Translations under genes and position numbers: made by a program | Shown here: piece after piece, positions 44,065 to 52,154 of the stretch | How positions within the stretch are numbered: position 1 is the stretch's first letter | Layout of the letters: each line of letters opens with the position of its first letter | The notes under the pieces: model-generated | Seen by the model: the letters and a program-made list of their open reading frames with translations, nothing else | What the model was told of the DNA's origin: nothing | Databases searched by the model: none | Source of the DNA: Alginatibacterium sediminis | GTDB lineage: Bacteria > Pseudomonadota > Gammaproteobacteria > Enterobacterales > Celerinatantimonadaceae | DNA length: 64,000 nucleotides | Direction of reading: 5' to 3' | Assembly: GCF_003610775.1 (NCBI RefSeq) | Contig: NZ_RAQO01000001.1 | Location: forward strand, 207,811 to 271,810

Positions 44065-44846
44065 CACGAATTAACCGATTTCTTCAAGTGCATGACCTTC
44101 GTAACAAGTGTTTCTTTAGCGATATCAAGTGTAATTGGGTTGGTTTTAACACTTAGTTCATCTATTGATTTCTCTCCAAGAAAGTATTTGATTCGCTCGG
44201 CATTTGCTCCACTTGGATGGGGAAGCCCCGTTAAAACGCAAGATTCATCGATAATTCCCTTACTGGCTAAATCTAAGACTAAGTCGGCAACCCCCTGGCC
44301 AAGCGGTAGTATTATTGCCCCTTTAAGAGCCAGAAGCTCATTAGTTAATAGATCATCCACCATACCGGCCAAAATTGGCTGATTTATATAGCCCTTAGCT
44401 GAGCTGATTGGTTTCCCATTTTTAAGTACTGGGTAGCGAAATGCCGAAGTGTAGTGGACAAGTTGATTCGCCTCTTCGGTAAATAGAGCTGAAGAGCTCG
44501 CCAAATTTAAAACGTTGTGGATCCCAATAGAGTCTAAGAGTTTGATTAAATTACTTCGTAAAGGTCCTCTAAAGCTTGCCACTTCCTTCGCGATTTTTTC
44601 GGCTTTGATATGTGAGACGCCTTGATTCACTAGTGAGGAATAAACGGAATTGGCACTGGAAGCCTGCGTTTTTCCAGGACTGATGCCGATAATTACTAAA
44701 CGGGACTTATGATTAACAAAGTCAAAAGGTGCATAAAATGCTTTTATGTCCTTATGTTCAACCAACAGCATTTTATTTGAAAATGGTTGTTGGTTTGGAT
44801 TGTTTATCAGTATTTTTTGTTTGTCCTGAATGCTGTAAAAGTTCAT
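44064..44846 (-). CDS. Uracil-DNA-glycosylase-superfamily protein
   Basis: 260 residues from ATG 44846, which has AAGGA 9 nt upstream; the frame extends 20 codons further without a ribosome site. Motif 1 of the UDG fold is LVIIGISPGKTQ (near residue 50), and motif 2 is the C-terminal TGLPHPSGANAERI (near 212), equivalent to the HPS loop that flips and reads bases. It fits none of the standard repair UDGs, and the region around HYTSAFRYPVLKNGKP is unusual. In a defence island this could be an anti-phage glycosylase acting on modified bases (as Brig1 does), which is inference. Confidence 0.75.
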   Translation of the reverse strand: MNFYSIQDKQKILINNPNQQPFSNKMLLVEHKDIKAFYAPFDFVNHKSRLVIIGISPGKTQASSANSVYSSLVNQGVSHIKAEKIAKEVASFRGPLRSNLIKLLDSIGIHNVLNLASSSALFTEEANQLVHYTSAFRYPVLKNGKPISSAKGYINQPILAGMVDDLLTNELLALKGAIILPLGQGVADLVLDLASKGIIDESCVLTGLPHPSGANAERIKYFLGEKSIDELSVKTNPITLDIAKETLVTKVMHLKKSVNS

Positions 44847-45024
44847 TTTCTTACGTCCTTGTAATTGGCTTGGAATAACTTTAAAGCACAAAAATAAACC
44901 TGTCAAACATTTTGGCTGTTTTTTTTGGGCAATAATAATGCGAAAAATAAATGGCCAAAATAATTGTGGAAAAATTATTTAATGGTATATTCTAAAAATA
45001 AAATCAAACCTAGGGATAAATCGT

Positions 45025-46227
45025 ATGCACATGGATCAAGTTTCAAAAATGGAAGAAGAAATTGAAGCTTTCTGTCTTGATATCGCTGAAAAAATCGGAC
45101 CACTAGGCCTTGTCGATGATGAAAGCGATGTCTACAAGAAGACAAGCATCGCTGTAAATTTGCGTATTTGTTACGAATTAAGGGCTACTGGTCGTTTGGA
45201 CTCTAGCTTACACATACAAGAGTTGTTTCACTTCACCCAGACATTAGTTGAAGTCTTTGGCTCGGAAATAGCAGATAACAGAGAACTTGATGATTTATGG
45301 GAAGCCGTGTTTACCGCTCTAGGATATACCTACGTCTATATAAAAGAAGATACTTGGGGATGGACTTATTACGTTCGTGCTTTGGCGTCCGTTGCTCGAA
45401 TGAAGTACTCGAGTTTTCGAACCGCTTTATCCGCTGCGGGAGTTCCAGATGATGAAGATGCCGTAATCCAATTTGCAAAATTGAGGCGAGGCTTTGTCAA
45501 AATGTCTTATTTTAGTCCAACGGCTGAAATTGATAATTTCAGATTCGGAGAGTTTAGACCGAATATTGACGATAAAGATATTCTGGCGTCAATGTTGTTA
45601 GAACGAGCGCAATTTCGAGGCATATCTGAAAACCACCTTTGTCAGGTTTTACAGTGCGAATTAATAGACTTAAATAAGTCCGTTACAGCACCACAAAACC
45701 TTACTTCTGTAGCCGCAATTTTGTCACTAGAAACGAGGTCCTTCATTCAGTTGGTTCAAAACATTGAAATTTACGACGCCCAAAAAAGTATCAGAGAAAA
45801 CTACAAGGGGGCTTTAGACCGACCCCCTAGAATTACTATAAATGACATCAAAGAAGGCTCTGAGAGAATTACTCCTAAAGAGTTCACTAATCTACTTAAA
45901 GATGTTGCAGTAGTTCATCCTGCTTATCGTGCAAACAAAAAGCTAAAAGGATACCTCCTGAATAATGGGATTGAAATTGGTATTGAAATTTCTACCTCAA
46001 AAACAGTGAATATTTGGATCCCAAAAGATGTAATGAGTGCACCGCTGCAGGGTTTTCTCAAAGCAGAATACGAAGAATATGACAATTCCTCACCAGTTTA
46101 TGGCCGACATAGTGCTTTGAGGGTATACCCTCAACTGGCAACTTCCGCGGTGGTTAAGCTGGTCGTTAGCAATGTTAATGGCGCTAATACATTTATAGAG
46201 TGCCTTCGAGAATGGCAGAAAGCATAG
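45025..46227 (+). CDS. Unknown 400-residue protein divergent from UDG-like gene
   Basis: No family recognised. The N-terminal 200 residues are helical and acidic (WGWTYYVRALASVARMKYSSF is one notable stretch). Residues about 195-245 (RGISENHLCQVLQCELIDLN, then LTSVAAILSLETRSF) have the spacing of an Xre-type helix-turn-helix. The C-terminal 140 residues alternate strand and helix and resemble small alpha/beta domains (LLNNGIEIGIEI, STSKTVNIWIPKDVM). It is divergent from the UDG-like gene across 178 bp of very AT-rich DNA, so it may regulate that gene or form a two-part system with it. Confidence 0.75.
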   Translation: MHMDQVSKMEEEIEAFCLDIAEKIGPLGLVDDESDVYKKTSIAVNLRICYELRATGRLDSSLHIQELFHFTQTLVEVFGSEIADNRELDDLWEAVFTALGYTYVYIKEDTWGWTYYVRALASVARMKYSSFRTALSAAGVPDDEDAVIQFAKLRRGFVKMSYFSPTAEIDNFRFGEFRPNIDDKDILASMLLERAQFRGISENHLCQVLQCELIDLNKSVTAPQNLTSVAAILSLETRSFIQLVQNIEIYDAQKSIRENYKGALDRPPRITINDIKEGSERITPKEFTNLLKDVAVVHPAYRANKKLKGYLLNNGIEIGIEISTSKTVNIWIPKDVMSAPLQGFLKAEYEEYDNSSPVYGRHSALRVYPQLATSAVVKLVVSNVNGANTFIECLREWQKA

Positions 46228-46360
46228 TGATTTATTTCAGTTCAATAATTTTTTCTATACATATAAACACATACCCTGTTACAGCCCTATATTGTGGTGG
46301 TGACTCGTACATGTATAGACCTAATATTTGGTCAAATGTCTAGTGAAAGCTGGGAAGTCC

Positions 46361-46460
46361 AGTGAGATCCTTTTAGAAAGAGACTTATGACTAACAGTGG
46401 GCTATTACTAACGTTCTTGTTGTTTGCAGAGACAGTGATTAGTGTTTAATGATTTTAAAT
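46361..46460 (+). repeat. Imperfect ~100-bp direct repeat, copy 2
   Basis: Homologous to 16950-17048 from GTGAGATCC to GATTTTAAAT. The preceding GGGAAGTCCA also resembles TnsB-like site L2, but the terminal TGTTAATCG sequence is missing here. It looks like a fragment of a related transposon end left inside the element. Confidence 0.72.
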
Positions 46461-46468
46461 AAGACTGC

Positions 46469-46502
46469 AAAACTCATCAGTTAGTTTGGTCTGATGAGTT
46501 TT
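46469..46502 (+). terminator. Hairpin terminator after unknown gene
   Basis: Perfect 12-bp stem AAAACTCATCAG / CTGATGAGTTTT with a 10-nt loop, about 240 bp downstream of the 400-residue gene. The A/T tracts on both sides allow bidirectional use. Confidence 0.7.
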
Positions 46503-46876
46503 GACCAATTGAGGAACATACGTACCTGAACGATCACATGGTGAGTCGGCTTCAAATAAGCCGACAAAGGATTTGTTTGCTTGAACCCACCTTAAGGTTT
46601 GGCTTTTCACCATTTTCAAAATATTGTTCAGGCTCTACTTTGTTACAGCTTCGGTGTTCTGCTTCATCGGAGGTGTTAAAAACCACCTTTACCAGTCAAA
46701 TATTGGCCTTATTTTTGAGCCTTAATGACTTATTCTAAACCGAAATTTTTGGTCATATGTCATTTTCAGTTTTTTCATTCTACTGAAAGAACACAAGTTC
46801 CTGAACACTACCGCTTGCGCATTACTCTGTGCTTAAAATGGAAAAGCTTTGCCCCTTTGAAAGGGGCTATCACCTA

Positions 46877-47716
46877 TTAATCCGGTATATCGATATAGGT
46901 GAAGCCATTCTGATTGGCTTTAATTAATTGACCGTTTCTGCCGATGAGTTTTTTATATAACAAGTCAGTTTGTTCCGAGGGTTTACCAATAAACTCAAAC
47001 TTATCTTTTTTATTTGACAAACTTTCTAATTTAGCATCATCATTTTCCTTACGATTAAGCTCAAAGAATTCCTCTCTCTTACGCCACCTCGTTGAAAATG
47101 TTTCACCCGCCTCGAACCAATTAACGATGTCATAGGCTGCAACAATCACACCGTCTGCCACGGCCAGAGCCAAAGGGTATACAAGTTCATCATCTTCATA
47201 CTGCTTAGTTACCTTATCCCAACTCACCCCCCAAAACTGTCTAGTAGCATCATACAGTTCCGCTTCTTCTATTTTAGGATGGTAACTTTGGTTGAGGAAA
47301 AAGATAATGGCATTAGTGTTAAGGTCATCTACGGATATTTCTTCAGCACCATACACTCGAGAAAGTCTATCCCCGCTTTGATATCCACGCTCTTTATGAT
47401 GACCAGATACCAGATTGGTTAGATTACTTTGACCGAGTGCATCAATCACCGCAGCTTCCACTTCGAAAGCAGTTTGTTCATCAGCCAATCCGTGTCGTAT
47501 AATATCCACTCGAGGCTCTTTACCGCTACTTCTTATCTCTTCGATAATGTCATTTTTGCTTCCTCTTTTGCCTTTTTCGTCTTTCATCTTAAGATGATGG
47601 AAAGGTCGAGCGTTAAAACCAGCTTTGCCAACGTAAAAAATACTATCATTCCTTGGGTCCACAAGAGCGTAAACATAGTGGCCAAGCTGCTTTTGCACTT
47701 CTTTAGAAAAGCCCAT
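46877..47716 (-). CDS. GIY-YIG nuclease-domain protein (LEM-3-like)
   Basis: 279 residues. The N-terminal domain has HYVYALVDPRNDSIFYVGKA, the two-strand GIY-YIG core in its VYAL...FYVGK form. Then come HHLKM and RVDIIRHGLADEQTAFEVE (catalytic Glu), and EAAVIDALGQSNLTN, as in LEM-3/endonuclease families. The C-terminal half (about 110-279) has WGVSWDKV and VIVAAYDIVNWFEAG, a region often accompanying this nuclease type. Probably a single-gene cargo nuclease with a possible anti-phage role. The start Met is followed by a standard frame, with a weak terminator after the stop. Confidence 0.82.
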   Translation of the reverse strand: MGFSKEVQKQLGHYVYALVDPRNDSIFYVGKAGFNARPFHHLKMKDEKGKRGSKNDIIEEIRSSGKEPRVDIIRHGLADEQTAFEVEAAVIDALGQSNLTNLVSGHHKERGYQSGDRLSRVYGAEEISVDDLNTNAIIFFLNQSYHPKIEEAELYDATRQFWGVSWDKVTKQYEDDELVYPLALAVADGVIVAAYDIVNWFEAGETFSTRWRKREEFFELNRKENDDAKLESLSNKKDKFEFIGKPSEQTDLLYKKLIGRNGQLIKANQNGFTYIDIPD

Positions 47717-48276
47717 TAAATTCCTCTACAAGTATCAATTATTGTCTAGTTGGCAGGTTACTAAATTACTTGGCAGTCGACTGTGATTGAGCTAGATAAT
47801 TGCTAACAAACCACCGTGTTTCATTTAAGTCAATTCACAAGCAAACTCGGTCTTTACGAACTTGATAGCAATTACTTAAGCCGCTTATATTTTTTTTTGG
47901 TCACAAAATAACGCTCTGAAGAAAGGCTTCCATGTCGAAGTAAATGAATAGCCTCCACAGTATCAAACGTCTCTCCTACAGCGACTATCTACTGGCTAAT
48001 TTAAAGTGTCCAATTGGAGTTGACCAGTACAGTTGAGTCGAATCGCTATAACTTAAATGTATTCGTTTAATGGACCAATAACATAGGGTTTTATGGTTGC
48101 TAAAAGTAGTACTATTACCGCTTTTTTGTCTAGATGGTTCCAATGCGCCATGTTTTTGTTTTTTACCATTAAATACAGTAGCTTAGACCACTTGAATTGT
48201 CGCGCAAAGGTAACGAAAATTTAGTGGAATTTCGCACCTTTTTTTTGTATATTAGGGCCGCTTTAAAAAATATCGC
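47717..48276. other. Gene-free stretch before the duplicated leader
   Basis: About 560 bp with no supported gene. One nested inverted repeat is visible: TACTGG (47990) with CCAGTA (48024), enclosing the palindrome TCCAATTGGA (48009-48018). Otherwise it is AT-rich with stops in all frames. Confidence 0.45.
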
Positions 48277-48406
48277 AAAACACTCTTAATAATACACCAT
48301 TCGTAAAAAACTAAACTAAAGCCCTCACCAAAGTGCCCTAGTGGATTTCTCTGCTAAGGTCTATTTGCGTGCACGTTTTTTTCTGACCAAAATTTAAGGA
48401 ACAATG
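48277..48406 (+). repeat. Duplicated ~130-bp leader, copy 1
   Basis: It runs from AAAACAC to AAGGAACAATG. Shared with copy 2 are CTCACCAAA, TAGTGGAT, TTTGCGTGC, a TTTTTTT tract and AAGGAACAAT just before an ATG. Here the ATG opens only a 7-codon frame ending at 48427, so either the downstream gene has decayed or the short frame is itself a leader peptide. Confidence 0.72.
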
Positions 48407-48466
48407 AAAACACAGATCATAAAGTAAACTAGCTAGAAATTAGATTTCTGCTTTAAAGAACACCTT

Positions 48467-48597
48467 AAAACACACCTTTAGTAACGAACTCAAACCAAAA
48501 CTAAAACCGTCACCAAAATCACCTAAGTGGATATTTCTACTTGGGCTTTTTTGCGTGCCTGTTTTTTTGTTGCCTAAAAATATAAGGAACAATTATG
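48467..48597 (+). repeat. Duplicated ~130-bp leader, copy 2, with attenuator-like hairpin
   Basis: Second copy, ending at the ATG of the 102-residue gene. The segment CCTAAGTGG...TACTTGGGC folds into a hairpin and is followed by TTTTTT (about 48532-48551), which looks like a transcription attenuator. The T-rich tract and AAGGAACAAT ribosome site follow. The same gene-proximal layout in both copies suggests a conserved regulatory leader. Confidence 0.72.
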
Positions 48598-48903
48598 CGA
48601 CACATCAAAAGAAAACTTACCCAAACTGTAAGCGATGTCATTACACATGAATTCCATTTACGAATCGACATGGCCATCTATATCGAATTGCCTATAGATA
48701 TCTCCTGTGATGAAGCAGAGCGGATCGGGAATATTGTCAGGGGCTTCACTTATGCAGAAGATTCATGCATTGATGATTTGGAAACCTATGAAATTCCTAT
48801 TCGCGAATGGTTTAAAACCAAACTTGAGGTCCCTATAAATCTTAATGAAAACGAGGCAAGAAGGTTTGCCCATTTTCTAGACGCTATTCCTTTCGGTTTT
48901 TAA
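48595..48903 (+). CDS. Hypothetical 102-residue protein
   Basis: Starts at ATG 48595 with AAGGAA 7 nt upstream. Two similar halves are visible: ELPIDISCDEAERIGNIVRG and EVPINLNENEARRFAHFLDA, which suggests an internal duplication of an about 20-residue helix unit. Acidic, soluble, no known family. It precedes the sirtuin-like gene by 40 bp on the same strand, so the two are probably co-transcribed. Confidence 0.68.
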   Translation: MRHIKRKLTQTVSDVITHEFHLRIDMAIYIELPIDISCDEAERIGNIVRGFTYAEDSCIDDLETYEIPIREWFKTKLEVPINLNENEARRFAHFLDAIPFGF

Positions 48904-48943
48904 TTTCTGGTGAATCCTATCCGCAATAATTGAGAAATCATTT

Positions 48944-49636
48944 ATGAATGAACTAATAAATCCCAACAAGGTTGTCGTCTTTACTGGTCCTGAGTTAACA
49001 CAGGACTGTGGTACGCCCAATCATAGAACACACACTCCAAACGGAAAGCATCGTCTTGCCAATTACCCTTATTCACCATATGCATGGCAGCAATCTCCAG
49101 CTCAAGTCATCGCGACTTACAATGAATTAAAACAATACATTTTGGCGGTCGAACCCAATGAATCTTACCTAGCAATTGCTCAACTGGAACATCAATACGA
49201 TGTGACAGTCATTACTCAAAATATCGATGATTTACATGAGCGTTCAGGGTCGACCGACGTTAGGCATTTGCATGGTGATATCACCCAGGCAATGTCGCCT
49301 ACGGATCAGAAGTTACTCATTGATATTGGATACAACTATTTGAGCTTTAACTCCAACTCAACAGAGCAATTAAGACCCAATATTGTGAGCTATGGGGAGC
49401 GAACGTATTGGCAAGCTGAGGCTAGGAGTTTAATCTCTAGTGCATCGATAGTGTTGGCTATCGGAGTTTCATTTGATTTGTTACCAACCATACACTTGTT
49501 AAGAAATGCTTCTATCTATTCAGAGCGCTATTTGCTCAGCACTAAAGGATACTCGAGGTTGCTACAGGGTTATCAAAAAATCAGAGAACCATTTTCAGAA
49601 TCAGTCCCTCGTATAATTGTCGGCCTTACGCGATAG
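48944..49636 (+). CDS. Atypical Sir2/CobB-like protein at transposon right end
   Basis: 230 residues. The sirtuin pattern is recognisable: VVFTGPELTQDCG at the NAD loop, VITQNIDDLHERSG, the catalytic His in RHLHGDI, IVSYGER (the V-x-FGE strand) and ASIVLAIGVSFDLLPT. The first loop deviates strongly from the usual GAGISAESGI, and the four zinc cysteines are absent. It could be a deacylase variant or an NAD-consuming defence sirtuin. Located 196 bp from the transposon's first right-end site, second gene after the 102-residue protein. Confidence 0.8.
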   Translation: MNELINPNKVVVFTGPELTQDCGTPNHRTHTPNGKHRLANYPYSPYAWQQSPAQVIATYNELKQYILAVEPNESYLAIAQLEHQYDVTVITQNIDDLHERSGSTDVRHLHGDITQAMSPTDQKLLIDIGYNYLSFNSNSTEQLRPNIVSYGERTYWQAEARSLISSASIVLAIGVSFDLLPTIHLLRNASIYSERYLLSTKGYSRLLQGYQKIREPFSESVPRIIVGLTR

Positions 49637-49831
49637 CAGGAAATCAATCGTAAATCATGTCTCTAACGTATGTATTTGCGGTTGCTCTTTTTCTTAAAAG
49701 CGCAAATCGACATTTTAATGCTTTATTTCTATACATAGTGAATTTGAAGCTCTGTGTTCTCAAGTTCTTGTGCTGTAGTAATAGCCCAAGGGGCGAGGTT
49801 GGTGGTCGTTTTTTGAACGTTAATGGATATG

Positions 49832-49965
49832 GGTCTCATGAGATTCAAAATTTTGCAGTTTGATCTCACGAGATTCGACTTTCCAAAACGAGATCTTTTT
49901 GCGAAATACCCCGCAACTCCTTGATTTTATTTTTCCGAAGATCTCGCCCAAAACTACGATTAACA
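49832..49965. repeat. Transposon right end with TnsB-like sites R1-R3
   Basis: Inverted relative to the left end: R1 GATCTCGCCCAAAACTACG (49940-49958), R2 GATCTCACGAGATTCGACT (49862-49880) and R3 GGTCTCATGAGATTCAAAA (49832-49850). R2 and R3 share 14 of 19 positions and R1 is the complement of L1. A further GAGATC occurs at about 49890. The terminal repeat proper is 49940-49965. This end is packed more densely than the left end, as in Tn7. Confidence 0.78.
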
Positions 49966-50266
49966 TTTTTGTCTATTTCAGTTTGAGAAGAGAATAATCT
50001 CATTCTAAATGGTAGTTTTTGTGAAATAAAAACAATCAGTTAAAGCTAATGTTGAAATCTAAGGCCTTAGTTTATCGCAAAAAAAAGAGATCGATCGCGT
50101 GGTGAAAATCACGTAATTACATATCAATCTGAGGCTAATGAATTGGTGAAGCTCACACTAAAATATAGTTTAATTGATACATTCAGGGGTTAATTTTTAG
50201 CTCAGCTGTTGCTGCAGGGAAGATAATTACAGGTATATAAGTTGTAGTAGTGTCCAGCAGTAGGCA
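49966..50266. other. Chromosomal flank right of the transposon
   Basis: About 300 bp between the right end and the terminator of the DUF3360 gene. It contains a short hairpin (GTGGTGAAAATCAC, about 50100-50114) and no coding frame. If the insertion is simple, this was once joined to the 16.7-16.83 kb fadB upstream region. Confidence 0.5.
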
Positions 50267-50298
50267 CAAAAAAAGCACCGTCCTAAAACGATGCTTTC
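50267..50298 (-). terminator. Terminator of the DUF3360 permease gene
   Basis: On the minus strand the stem AAGCATCGT / ACGGTGCTT (one mismatch) is followed by seven T residues, about 20 bp after the stop codon. Confidence 0.87.
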
Positions 50299-50318
50299 AA
50301 GGCGTTTCACCGGCAGTT

Positions 50319-51779
50319 TTAGTTGCCTATCAACGCGGGTATACCGGGTAATTGACCAACAAGCGCAAGCGATCCAACACAAATTACAAAAGCTATCCCT
50401 GGAATCAAATACTTGTCTTGAGCAGATAATGACTTGGCACGCTCATGGTCACCAATTAAGCCCATGTTATCGAGTAACATTGTGGTAGCCCAACCAAATA
50501 CCGGATTGACAAAGGCACAAGCGAAGATACAAATCCCTGCACTTAAGGAGTCTTTGTGCTTGTGGATCATTTGCATACCCGCTTCTAGCAGCGGTAAGAA
50601 CACACCAACAATCAACGCAACACGAAGTACCGGTTCCCACATTGCCAGATCCATAGGGTAGCCCAGCACAGAGGCCAAGATACACATTATCCCAGTGAGC
50701 AAGGCTCCACCCGGAATTGGACGTTTAGCAATAGCTGCTGGGATCATATATGTGCCCCATGAAGATGCTAAGTTACCACCACCAAGAAGTGAGCCAACAC
50801 CTTGACGAATAGAGGCGGTCATCATCGTGTCGTCAACATCCATTAAGACGCCTTTTGCTTCTTTGGGATAGTTAAGCTCTTGGAATACACGGTGTCCAAG
50901 GTAATCTGGAGACCACATTGCAACCGCGAGTAAGGCAAAAGGAACAACCGCAATAAAGTGTTCCAAATTAGGCCAACCAAGTTTCCAACCCGTGTCTTCA
51001 CCCCACCAATAGAACGGACTGAAGTGTGGCAAGCCTGGCTCGGTAGTAAATGAGAAGTCAGCGCCTAATACATATGCCACTATCCCGGCTAAGGCTGAAC
51101 ACAAAGGTATAGCAAGCCACCGCTTGTTAATTTTGGCTAGGTAAGCGTAAATCATTACTGTAATACCGATAACGGCGAACGATATATAGCCTTGGTCAGT
51201 ACTATTTGCCCAAACCTCGGTTTTATTTATCTGACCAATAAGTCCGACGGCCCCGAGATAAATGAGTAATCCTCCCCGAACACCGACTCCGGTTAAGGTC
51301 ATAAGTTTTGAGCCGCCTTTGGTATAGGCAAGTATTAGTCCAAATACGCACACCATTATGCCGAGCGCTAGTGGGTGGCCACCAGCAGCTGCAATCAAAG
51401 GAATGAGTGGGATCATTGGGCCATGAGTACCCGCCAAATTAGCATTTGGATTTAGAATGGCTGAGAACAAAATTACAAACAAAGCACCGGCGATAAGTAA
51501 TTCGTAACGTACGTTTTCAGCAACAAACTCCGCAGATAAACCAAATTGTGTGGCGAATACAGAAACCATAGCGGTCACCATGACTACTTTACCAATTGTG
51601 GCAGCAAGGGCTGGCACCCAGTCTTCAATTTCAACACTGTAATCACGCGAAGGTAAATGTATTCCCCAGCGTTTAAAGTTCATGATTTTCAGGTCATGAT
51701 TTAGAAATTCTTCGCGACTATCGAAATCTTGCGCTTTTTTACGCAGATCTCTATAAAATTTCTTTCCAGATTTAGACAT
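50319..51779 (-). CDS. DUF3360-family membrane permease
   Basis: 486 residues. About 12 hydrophobic segments follow an 80-residue cytoplasmic N-terminus (RDYSVEIEDWVPALAATIGK). Motifs such as NPNANLAGTHGPMIPLIPLIAAAGGHPLALG and GVGSLLGGGNLASSWGTYMIPAAI (each quoted in part) resemble the SulP/xanthine permease fold; the family is DUF3360 of Vibrio and Shewanella. The substrate is unknown to me. Transcription is divergent from the sCache-PAS-DUF294 gene, and the mRNA carries an elaborate 5' structure. Confidence 0.85.
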   Translation of the reverse strand: MSKSGKKFYRDLRKKAQDFDSREEFLNHDLKIMNFKRWGIHLPSRDYSVEIEDWVPALAATIGKVVMVTAMVSVFATQFGLSAEFVAENVRYELLIAGALFVILFSAILNPNANLAGTHGPMIPLIPLIAAAGGHPLALGIMVCVFGLILAYTKGGSKLMTLTGVGVRGGLLIYLGAVGLIGQINKTEVWANSTDQGYISFAVIGITVMIYAYLAKINKRWLAIPLCSALAGIVAYVLGADFSFTTEPGLPHFSPFYWWGEDTGWKLGWPNLEHFIAVVPFALLAVAMWSPDYLGHRVFQELNYPKEAKGVLMDVDDTMMTASIRQGVGSLLGGGNLASSWGTYMIPAAIAKRPIPGGALLTGIMCILASVLGYPMDLAMWEPVLRVALIVGVFLPLLEAGMQMIHKHKDSLSAGICIFACAFVNPVFGWATTMLLDNMGLIGDHERAKSLSAQDKYLIPGIAFVICVGSLALVGQLPGIPALIGN

Positions 51780-51819
51780 GTAACATTTCCTTATTACGTT
51801 TCAATGCTTAGCACCTCAC

Positions 51820-51935
51820 GCCACTTCTCACTTACGCTTGGCATACCAACCTTCAGTTGGTACGAGACGACATCCCAGACGCTACCTTGCTTCTTTATTT
51901 ATGCAGTCACAGAAATAAAGAGGAGTAGTGAGTTT
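51820..51935 (-). promoter_or_regulatory. Structured 5' leader, riboswitch candidate upstream of DUF3360 gene
   Basis: Three stems fit one RNA on the minus strand. P1 is CTCACT (minus strand, complement of 51927-51932) with AGTGAG (51827-51832). Inside it, CTTTATTT/AAATAAAG (51893-51900 with 51913-51920) forms a perfect 8-bp hairpin and TACCAAC/GTTGGTA (51844-51850 with 51856-51862) a perfect 7-bp hairpin. The single-stranded joiner GCGUCUGGGAUGUCGUC is candidate conserved core. The ribosome site follows about 45 nt later. I recall conserved RNA motifs named for DUF-type transporters, but cannot verify one for this family. Confidence 0.6.
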
Positions 51936-52154
51936 TTGCTAGCTTGAAAAAAAGATGGTCAATCGATTCTGACCACGATAGTGCGTAACTCGCACCCGCG
52001 TTAGTTTAGATAAACATTATGAACAGAAATTGACGTAGATTATTTTTAGCAATGATGGACGCGTGTATTGTATGATTATTGGGCTAAGTTGCTACTTGGC
52101 GCACACTTTGGATGGGTTTCTTCACCAACGGACAAAATGGGTCATTAATACGAT

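Larger units (their letters stand above)
46228..46876. other. Gene-free stretch with repeat copy 2 and hairpins
   Basis: About 650 bp without a supported gene. It holds the second copy of the ~100-bp direct repeat (46361-46460), a hairpin at 46469-46502 and a weaker hairpin at 46852-46868. Short phrases such as GGTCAAATGTC, GGTCATATGTC and CAAATATTGG recur nearby. Confidence 0.6.
16835..49965. mobile_element. 33.1-kb Tn7-like transposon carrying defence systems
   Basis: The outer 16 bp of the two ends are identical in inverted orientation: TGTTAATCGTAGTTTT starts at 16835 and its reverse complement ends at 49965. Over 26 bp the match is 23/26, including GAGATC at the same distance. Termini are TGT...ACA, as for Tn7-family elements. 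The flanking 5-mers are GTTTT (16830-16834) and TTTTT (49966-49970), a probable 5-bp duplication with one change. Inside are tnsA, tnsB, tnsC and tniQ. The element separates the fadBA and pepQ neighbourhoods, which are adjacent in Shewanella-type genomes. Cargo: type I R-M, Zorya type I, UDG-like, GIY-YIG and sirtuin-like genes. Confidence 0.88.

Noticed and set aside
49657..49863. 68-codon frame next to the right transposon end
   Set aside because: It runs into the TnsB-like site R2, has no ribosome site and its protein shows no family features; likely non-coding end DNA.
16835..49965. CRISPR array or Cas genes in the Tn7-like element
   Set aside because: Some Tn7-like elements carry CRISPR-Cas for targeting, but no direct-repeat array and no cas-like frame occurs here; targeting must rely on TniQ.
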